NCBI RefSeq assembly: GCF_036924525.1 | Contig: NZ_JAZHRU010000001.1 | Span: 1 to 64,000 of the forward strand | Source of the DNA: Bradyrhizobium sp. AZCC 1719 | GTDB taxonomy: Bacteria; Pseudomonadota; Alphaproteobacteria; Rhizobiales; Xanthobacteraceae | Length of the DNA stretch: 64,000 nt | Direction of reading: 5' to 3' | In this document: positions 58,104 through 64,000 of the stretch, piece by piece | Numbering within the stretch: the first letter of the stretch is position 1 | Layout: every line of letters starts with the position of its first letter | Notes under the pieces: generated by a model | The model's input: only the letters and a program-made list of their open reading frames with translations | The model's database searches: none | Told to the model about the DNA's origin: nothing | Made by a program: the position numbers and the translations under genes

Positions 58104-59186
58104 CTAAGTCATGCGTGAGCGGATGCGGTCGACCAGCACGGCCAGGATGATGATCACCCCGACCAGCGTCTGCTGCCAGTAAGAGCTGACCTGCGCGAGC
58201 ACGAGGCCGTTGCGGATCACTTCCAGCAGCACGCAACCGACGATGGCTCCGAGCGGGCCGCCGATGCCGCCTGCAAGGTTGGCGCCGCCGATGACGGCCG
58301 CAGCGATGATGGTGAGCTCGTAGGACGTTGCCATGTTCGCAGGCGCTGACCCGAGCCAGCCGGAGACGACAATGCCTTGCAGGCCTGCGGCGAGCGCGCA
58401 GATCACATAGACTTCGATCTTCACCCGCACGACCGGAATGCCGGTCAGCTCGGCTGCCTTCTCGTTACCACCCAGCGCGAAGACGTGGCGGCCGAAGGTC
58501 GTATGGTGCAGCACGACCGCCATCACCACGGCGAGGATCACGAGATAGATGAAGGGCGCGGGTATGCCGAACAGATCGCCCGAGGTGAGCGCGTAGAAAT
58601 AATCGGCGTCCGGGCCGCCTGGAAAACTGCCGCGGCCATTGGAGACGACATAGCCGAGGCCGCGCACGATCGAGAGCATGCCGAGCGTGGTGACGAAGGG
58701 TGACAGCCCGAGCACCGCGATGCAGAAGCCGTTGATAAGACCTGCGATCAGCGCGGTGCCCAGTCCGGCAAGAACGGAGACCAGCAGGATCAGCCCCGGC
58801 ACGTTGGCGACCACGGTCTTGCCGTCCGCGGCAAGATGCACGAACAGCGCCGCGCCGGGCATGCCCGGCGTCGACAGGCTCGACATGACCATGGAGGTGA
58901 TCATCGCAGAGAAGCACATCATCGATCCCACCGAGAGATCGATGCCGCCGGTGATGATCACGAAGGTGACGCCGAGCGTGGCGATGGCGATGAAGGAGAA
59001 GTTCTTCGCCACGTTCTGCATGTTGCCTTCGGTGAAGAAATATGGACTGGCAAAATGCATCACGACGAGCAGCACCAGCAGCGCGAGCAGAACGTAGCCG
59101 GTTTGCGAAGCGAAGATGCCACGCTGCCACCATCTGATACGACCGACATTGGTAAACGAGATCGGGGATTCCAGGGGCATAGCCAT
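58104..59186 (-). CDS. Sugar ABC transporter permease
   Basis: A ~360-residue permease of the RbsC/XylH group, with about ten hydrophobic segments and the family stretches FIAIATLGVTFVIITGGIDLSVGS and AAVIGGANLAGGIGGPLGAIVGCVLLEVIRNGL. The start ATG at 59186 shares its first base with the ATPase stop (TGATG). Confidence 0.93.
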   Translation of the reverse strand: MAMPLESPISFTNVGRIRWWQRGIFASQTGYVLLALLVLLVVMHFASPYFFTEGNMQNVAKNFSFIAIATLGVTFVIITGGIDLSVGSMMCFSAMITSMVMSSLSTPGMPGAALFVHLAADGKTVVANVPGLILLVSVLAGLGTALIAGLINGFCIAVLGLSPFVTTLGMLSIVRGLGYVVSNGRGSFPGGPDADYFYALTSGDLFGIPAPFIYLVILAVVMAVVLHHTTFGRHVFALGGNEKAAELTGIPVVRVKIEVYVICALAAGLQGIVVSGWLGSAPANMATSYELTIIAAAVIGGANLAGGIGGPLGAIVGCVLLEVIRNGLVLAQVSSYWQQTLVGVIIILAVLVDRIRSRMT

Positions 59187-59971
59187 CACGCCGCCTCCTT
59201 TGCGCCCGTGATCAGGGCGGTGACTTCCTCAGGACTGGTGTCGCCGATCGGCTTGTCCGCCCGTTTCTCGCCGCGGCGCATGACCACGACGCGGTCACAG
59301 ACTGCGAACACGTCGGGCATGCGGTGGGAGATCAGCATGACGGCGACACCTTGCTCTTTCAGGCGATGAATGAGGCTCAGGACCTGTTCGACCTGGCGCA
59401 CCGAGATCGCGGCCGTCGGCTCGTCCATCATTACGAGCTTGGCGTTGGAAAGCCGCGTCCGCGCAATCGCAACCGCCTGGCGCTGACCACCCGACATCTG
59501 CTTGACGAGGTCATCCGGCCTCGTTTCGGAGCGCAGCTCGCCGAACAACTGCAGCGCGCGCACAGCCATCGCCTTGTGGTCGAGGAAGGCGAACGGACCG
59601 AATTTGCGCTTGAGCTCGCGGCCGAGGAAGACGTTGGCCGCCGCCGTCAGATTGTCGGCGAGCGCCAGGTCCTGATAGACGACCTCGATCCCGACCGCGC
59701 GGGCATCGATCGGGCGGTAGAAATGGACTGCATTGCCGTCGAAGCGGATCTCGCCATGGGTGGGGCGGAAGTTGCCGGCGATGATCTTCACGAGTGTCGA
59801 CTTGCCGGCGCCATTGTCGCCCATCAGGCCGACGACCTCGCCGGGGAAGACCTGCATGTCGACATCGTGCAGCGCGCGGATCGCGCCGAATTCCTTGCCG
59901 ATCCCTGTCAGCTCCAGGACCGGTTGCCCGTTTGCGCACGGGATTGTCATGCTCAGCCTCGCTTCAGACAT
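59186..59971 (-). CDS. Sugar ABC transporter ATP-binding protein (single domain)
   Basis: A 261-residue ATPase: Walker [10 protein letters not shown] (~51), signature [13 protein letters not shown], Walker [13 protein letters not shown] and H-loop ISHRMPDV. RbsA/XylG proteins carry two ATPase halves; this has one, so it must act as a homodimer, like the FrcA-type rhizobial transporters. It overlaps the xylA end by 8 bp. Confidence 0.92.
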   Translation of the reverse strand: MSEARLSMTIPCANGQPVLELTGIGKEFGAIRALHDVDMQVFPGEVVGLMGDNGAGKSTLVKIIAGNFRPTHGEIRFDGNAVHFYRPIDARAVGIEVVYQDLALADNLTAAANVFLGRELKRKFGPFAFLDHKAMAVRALQLFGELRSETRPDDLVKQMSGGQRQAVAIARTRLSNAKLVMMDEPTAAISVRQVEQVLSLIHRLKEQGVAVMLISHRMPDVFAVCDRVVVMRRGEKRADKPIGDTSPEEVTALITGAKEAA

Positions 59972-61286
59972 ACCGGTTGACCAATGATTCCAGATATTCT
60001 TGACGACCCGAGCGCGGCTGTGGATCGAAGCCGGCTACCAGCGCCCGATCGGCGAGATCGGCGAGCGAACGCTGGCCGGCGAGAATTGCGCGCCCCTCCG
60101 GCTCAGCCCATCCGGCGTAACGCTCCGCGACCGGCTTCGTCAGCGCCTCAGCATCGAGCATGTCGGCCGCGGCGAGGAACGCCCGCGCGCAGGCATCCAT
60201 GGAGCCGACATGGGCGTGCATCAGGTCGTCCGGGTCTATGGATTGACGCCTGATCTTGGCGTCGAAATTGAGACCGCCGGTCGAGAAACCGCCACGGCGC
60301 AGGATTTCATGAAACACCAGCGCCAGCTCCGGCACGTTCATCGCGAACTGGTCGGTATCCCAGCCGAGCAGGTCGTCGCCGCGGTTGATGTCGAGCGAGC
60401 CGAACACGCCGAGCGCGCCGGCGAGTGCGACCTCGTGCTGGAACGAGTGACCGGCAAGGATGGCGTGGTTCTGCTCGATGTTGAGCTTGACGTCCTTCAG
60501 CAAATCGTAGCGCTGAAGGAAGCCGTAGCAGGTGGCGACGTCGAAATCATATTGATGCTTGGTCGGCTCCTTCGGCTTGGGCTCGATCAGGATCGGTCCC
60601 TTGAACCCTATTCTGTGCTTGTGCTCGACGACGAGCGAGACGAAGCGGCCGAGCTGATCGAGTTCGCGCTGAATGTCGGTGTTGAGCAGTGTCTCATAGC
60701 CTTCCCGTCCGCCCCAGAGCACATAGTTCTGACCGCCGAGCCGATGCGTTACCTCAAGCGCGGCGCGGACCTGGCCGGCGGCATAGGTGAAGATGTCCGG
60801 ATCCGGATTGGTCGCCGCGCCCGCCATGTAGCGACGATGTGTGAACAGATTGGCCGTGCCCCAGAGCAGCCGCACTTTGCTCGATGCCATCTTTTGTTCG
60901 AAGAGATCGGCGATGGCGTTGAGGTTGGCAACGGACTCTGCCAGCGAGGCGCCTTCCGGCGCGGCGTCGACGTCGTGGAAGGTGAAGAAGGGCGCATCGA
61001 GCAGGCGGAACAGCTCGAACGCGACGTCGGCCTTGGCGCGCGCCATTGCCATCGCATCCGCACCATGATGCCAGGGCCTCATGAACGTCTCGCCCCCGAA
61101 AGGATCGCCGCCGGGCCAGCAGAACGAGTGCCAGTAGCAGACGGCGAAACGCAGGTGGTCCTCGAGCCGCTGCCCGTGAACGATGCGATTCTTGTTGTAC
61201 CAGCGGAAGGCGAGCGGGCTTTTGGCGTCCTTGCCGCCATAGGCGATCGGCGCACTCGCCCCGAAGAATTTGGGTGACACGTTCAT
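59964..61286 (-). CDS. xylA: Xylose isomerase
   Basis: A 440-residue xylose isomerase (class II length). Visible are the catalytic His in FFTFHDVD, the metal ligands in [21 protein letters not shown] and [18 protein letters not shown], and [19 protein letters not shown]. Reaction: D-xylose to D-xylulose. Start MNVSPKFFG follows AAGGAG; the ATG overlaps the xylB stop as ATGA, so the two are translationally coupled. Confidence 0.97.
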   Translation of the reverse strand: MNVSPKFFGASAPIAYGGKDAKSPLAFRWYNKNRIVHGQRLEDHLRFAVCYWHSFCWPGGDPFGGETFMRPWHHGADAMAMARAKADVAFELFRLLDAPFFTFHDVDAAPEGASLAESVANLNAIADLFEQKMASSKVRLLWGTANLFTHRRYMAGAATNPDPDIFTYAAGQVRAALEVTHRLGGQNYVLWGGREGYETLLNTDIQRELDQLGRFVSLVVEHKHRIGFKGPILIEPKPKEPTKHQYDFDVATCYGFLQRYDLLKDVKLNIEQNHAILAGHSFQHEVALAGALGVFGSLDINRGDDLLGWDTDQFAMNVPELALVFHEILRRGGFSTGGLNFDAKIRRQSIDPDDLMHAHVGSMDACARAFLAAADMLDAEALTKPVAERYAGWAEPEGRAILAGQRSLADLADRALVAGFDPQPRSGRQEYLESLVNRYV

Positions 61287-62740
61287 AGGGAGAACTCCTT
61301 CAACGCAGGATATAGTTTTCGCCACTGGTGATAGGCTTCATCATAGGCGGCTGCGGCGGACGCTCGCGGCAAGAAGCTCGCAAGTCGCCGCGGACGCGTG
61401 CAGACCTGGGCAGGGTTTTCGCCTGTGGCGGCAAGCCGGCCGAGCCGTGCCGCGCCAAGCGCTGCACCGACCTCGCCCTCCTCGACGCGGTGCACGGAAA
61501 TGCCGAGCACGTCGGCGCAGATCTGCGCCCACAGCGCCGAGCGCGATCCACCACCGACGAGATCGACTTCGGTGATCGCCGAACTGGCATCGCCGAGCGC
61601 CGCAAGATTGTCGCGCGCAGCAAAGGCCACGCCTTCGAGCACAGCCTGAACGATTTGATCGCGCCCCGTCGCACCACGCAAGCCGACGAACGCGCCGCTG
61701 GCAGCAGCGTCGTTGTGCGGCGTGCGCTCGCCGTCGAGATAGGGAAGGAACTTGACCGGGCTCGGGCCGCGGACGGTCTCGCCGAGCGGCGCCAGCAACG
61801 CGGCGGCAGGCGTCGCCATGACGCCCGAAAGCCAGGCGAGCGAGGCGGCCGCCGCCAGCATCACGCCCATCTGGTGCCAGAGACCCGGAAGCGCATGGCA
61901 GAAGGCGTGCACAGCCGACGCGGGCGCCGGCGCAAAACTGTCGGTGACACGAAACACGACGCCTGAAGTTCCCAGCGACAGGAATGCATCGCCGGGTGTG
62001 ATGGCGCCGAGCCCGATCGCGCTTGCGGCACAGTCTCCCGCACCGCCGGCAACCACAACATCTTTCGCCATGCCCCAGCGCTTCGAAAATTCGGGAGCGA
62101 GTACCGCGCTGATCTCGCTGCCTTCGACCAGGCGCGGCATGTGGTGAAGATCGAGCCCGGTGGCATGTAGCAGCAACGCAGACCAGCGGCGCTGACCGAC
62201 ATCGAGCCAGAGCGTCCCGGCGGCGTCCGACATGTCCTCGACCATCTCGCCGGTCAGGCGGTAGCGCACGTAGGCCTTCGGCAGCAGCACTTTTGCCACC
62301 CGCTCGAAAATCTCGGGCTCGTGGCGGGACACCCAGAGCAGCTTTGGCGCGGTGAAGCCTGGCATCGCGAGATTGCCGGCGACGGTGTGGAGCGAAGGAC
62401 AGCGCCCCTCGAGCCTCTTGCATTCGGCAAGGGAGCGGCCGTCATTCCACAGGATGGCCGGACGCAGCGGACGCCCGTCCTCGCCGAGCAAGGTAGCGCC
62501 GTGCATCTGGCCGGAGAGACCGATGCCACGCACCAGCGCGACGTCGCGCGGATGAGCGGACGCGAGATCGTCGACGGCGCCGATCGCCGCATCAACCCAG
62601 GCGTCCGGATCCTGCTCGGACCACAGCGGTGCGGGATGCGAGAGCGCAAGCTCGCGCGCGGCTGTCGCGACGATTACGCCAGCCTCGTTCAAGAGCACCG
62701 CCTTCACACCGGACGTGCCGATGTCGATCCCGAGATACAC
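61283..62740 (-). CDS. xylB: Xylulokinase
   Basis: A 485-residue FGGY-family kinase: [19 protein letters not shown] (phosphate 1), [28 protein letters not shown] (substrate contact) and [15 protein letters not shown] with [14 protein letters not shown] (adenosine site). Reaction: D-xylulose + ATP to xylulose 5-phosphate. It follows the regulator gene by 82 bp and is coupled to xylA. Confidence 0.97.
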   Translation of the reverse strand: MYLGIDIGTSGVKAVLLNEAGVIVATAARELALSHPAPLWSEQDPDAWVDAAIGAVDDLASAHPRDVALVRGIGLSGQMHGATLLGEDGRPLRPAILWNDGRSLAECKRLEGRCPSLHTVAGNLAMPGFTAPKLLWVSRHEPEIFERVAKVLLPKAYVRYRLTGEMVEDMSDAAGTLWLDVGQRRWSALLLHATGLDLHHMPRLVEGSEISAVLAPEFSKRWGMAKDVVVAGGAGDCAASAIGLGAITPGDAFLSLGTSGVVFRVTDSFAPAPASAVHAFCHALPGLWHQMGVMLAAAASLAWLSGVMATPAAALLAPLGETVRGPSPVKFLPYLDGERTPHNDAAASGAFVGLRGATGRDQIVQAVLEGVAFAARDNLAALGDASSAITEVDLVGGGSRSALWAQICADVLGISVHRVEEGEVGAALGAARLGRLAATGENPAQVCTRPRRLASFLPRASAAAAYDEAYHQWRKLYPALKEFSL

Positions 62741-62822
62741 GTCGTTGTCCTCCCTTCCGGCCCGATCGGCGATCTTTGTCGCCTTCCCAACACCGGGCCG
62801 TCTTGCAAATCAGTTCTGCAGG

Positions 62823-63860
62823 CTACGGGAGATTGTCCCGCATCACGATGTCGATCCGGATCTTCTCCTGCTCACTCAGGATCGGCTCGCCGCGGGCGAG
62901 CGCGAGCAGCACGCGCACGGCGGCGCGGGCCTCATGTCCCGGGTTTTGCGAAATCGCCGCATCCATCACGCCTTGCAACAAGAGCTTGCGCGTCAGCACG
63001 GTGACGTCGTGTCCGACGAACACTACTTGTTTCTCGCGGCCGGAATCGATCAGAGCCTTGGCAACGCCTTGCGTGCCGGCGCCGACATTGTAGAGGCCGA
63101 CGATGTCAGGATGTCTGCCGAGCAGCCGCGACATGAGCTGTTCCGAGCGCTCGTCCTCGTCGCGCCCTTCGAGCACGGGCAGCACGTTGAGCCCAGGAAA
63201 CTCCGACGCCATCACCTGATTGAAGCCGAAGATGCGCTCGGCATGGTCGCGCAGACCTTGCGAGCCGGCGACGATCGCGACCTTGCCGGATCGCGGACCA
63301 ACGAGGCGGCCGACCAGCGCGCCCGCGGTGCGCCCGGCGGCGATATTGTCGATGCCAACATAATAATGACGGCGCGACGACGGCACATCGGAGACCAGTG
63401 TCACCACCTTGGCGCCGCCATCGACGAGATCGTTGATGGCGGCCCGCACGCTCGGATGATCCAGCGCGATTACCGCGACGCCGTCATACTCGCCGGCAAG
63501 AGCCTCCAGCGAGCTCGCGAGAACGGAGGCGTCGAACACGTCGGTTGCGACCAACTCGACCGCGAGGCGGCGGGCCGACAGCCAGCCCGACATCTCGCCG
63601 AGATAGGACTGGATCTGCTGCATGAACAGGTTCGGCCCCGACGGCATCACGAAGGCGAAGCGCCGGGCACGGCCACGGGCAAGCTCGGCGCCGGCCACAT
63701 GCGGCTGGAAGGAGTTGCGCGCGATCGTCTCCTTGACGCGGCGGATCGTGTCGGGCCGCACGCCGGGGCGGTTGTGCAGGACGCGATCGACCGTCGCGAG
63801 GCTGACGCCAGCCTGGCGGGCGATGTCCCTGAGCGTGAGAGGGCCGTCCGGCTCCTTCAT
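62823..63860 (-). CDS. LacI-family transcriptional regulator
   Basis: A 345-residue regulator: the N-terminal HTH is TLRDIARQAGVSLATVDRVLHNRPGVRPDTIRRV (~9-42), with a periplasmic-binding-protein-like sensor after it. VDRVL in the recognition helix and FVGHDVTVLTRKLLLQGVMDA are typical of the sugar-responsive group. It is the first gene of the operon and presumably controls it together with its own promoter, within 63861-64000, where I see only a short direct repeat TTTGAGG (twice) and no clear palindrome. Confidence 0.93.
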   Translation of the reverse strand: MKEPDGPLTLRDIARQAGVSLATVDRVLHNRPGVRPDTIRRVKETIARNSFQPHVAGAELARGRARRFAFVMPSGPNLFMQQIQSYLGEMSGWLSARRLAVELVATDVFDASVLASSLEALAGEYDGVAVIALDHPSVRAAINDLVDGGAKVVTLVSDVPSSRRHYYVGIDNIAAGRTAGALVGRLVGPRSGKVAIVAGSQGLRDHAERIFGFNQVMASEFPGLNVLPVLEGRDEDERSEQLMSRLLGRHPDIVGLYNVGAGTQGVAKALIDSGREKQVVFVGHDVTVLTRKLLLQGVMDAAISQNPGHEARAAVRVLLALARGEPILSEQEKIRIDIVMRDNLP

Positions 63861-64000
63861 GGGGCTGAAGGCTAGCAGAGGTAATTTGAGGTACGCAACT
63901 CATTTTGAGGAATACGGCGCAGTAGAGCATGTTCAGGGCCACCGCCGTGGAGCGGGGGCTGCATCCCAGAAGGCTGAACTGCGGCACCGTCAACGTTTCG

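Overview
The window reads as high-GC alphaproteobacterial DNA of the Bradyrhizobium / Nitrobacteraceae type. The reasons are many TRAP and ABC uptake systems, cox-type molybdenum hydroxylase genes, operons joined by ATGA overlaps, and an intergenic stretch near 53.8 kb that I recall (from memory only) from Bradyrhizobium genomes. Species cannot be fixed from the sequence alone.

Layout. (1) 1-20.2 kb, + strand: the 3' part of a nonribosomal peptide synthetase (NRPS) locus. One gene is cut by the window edge, two are complete, and a MATE exporter is translationally coupled to the end. The visible modules are ...T-E / C-A(Thr)-T-E // C-A(Thr)-T / C-A-T // C-A-T-E / C. The line ends in a lone condensation domain with no thioesterase. 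Large blocks are near-identical copies of each other. (2) 20.3-30.1 kb: a probable sulfur or organosulfur module. It holds a HEAT protein, an AprB-like ferredoxin, an AprA-like flavoprotein, ferredoxin-NADP reductase, a frameshifted YeiH-type exporter, a DUF971 protein, a Crp/Fnr regulator and a NrtABC/TauABC-type transporter. Four intergenic regions of this module share the motif RMAACTAATY. (3) 30.2-49.6 kb: a catabolic region for an unknown, probably nitrogen-containing, compound. It has a TRAP transporter with HyuA/HyuB (hyuA frameshifted), an arylformamidase-like hydrolase, a Rieske protein, a Liv transporter, a three-gene molybdenum hydroxylase with a CoxS-CoxG fusion, an amidohydrolase, and a divergent MarR regulator with a perfect 11+11 palindrome between them.

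(4) 49.8-54.3 kb, all on the - strand: a tRNA array of 32 tRNA genes or tRNA-like genes. It covers 19 amino acids clearly and Thr by a weak candidate, and includes one HNH endonuclease gene, two small ORFs and truncated tRNA remnants. Several members have variant T-loops, shortened D-arms or variable arms of the wrong class. Both flanks carry diverged copies of the same oligopeptide-ABC ATPase fragment, which suggests the array arrived as a unit. This is the most unusual part of the window.

(5) 55.1-63.9 kb, - strand: a sugar operon in the order lacI-family regulator, xylulokinase, xylose isomerase, ABC ATPase, permease, periplasmic binding protein, aldo/keto reductase, lactonase-type amidohydrolase. 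It joins an isomerase/kinase route with an oxidative (dehydrogenase/lactonase) route. No rRNA, CRISPR array or intact transposase was seen.
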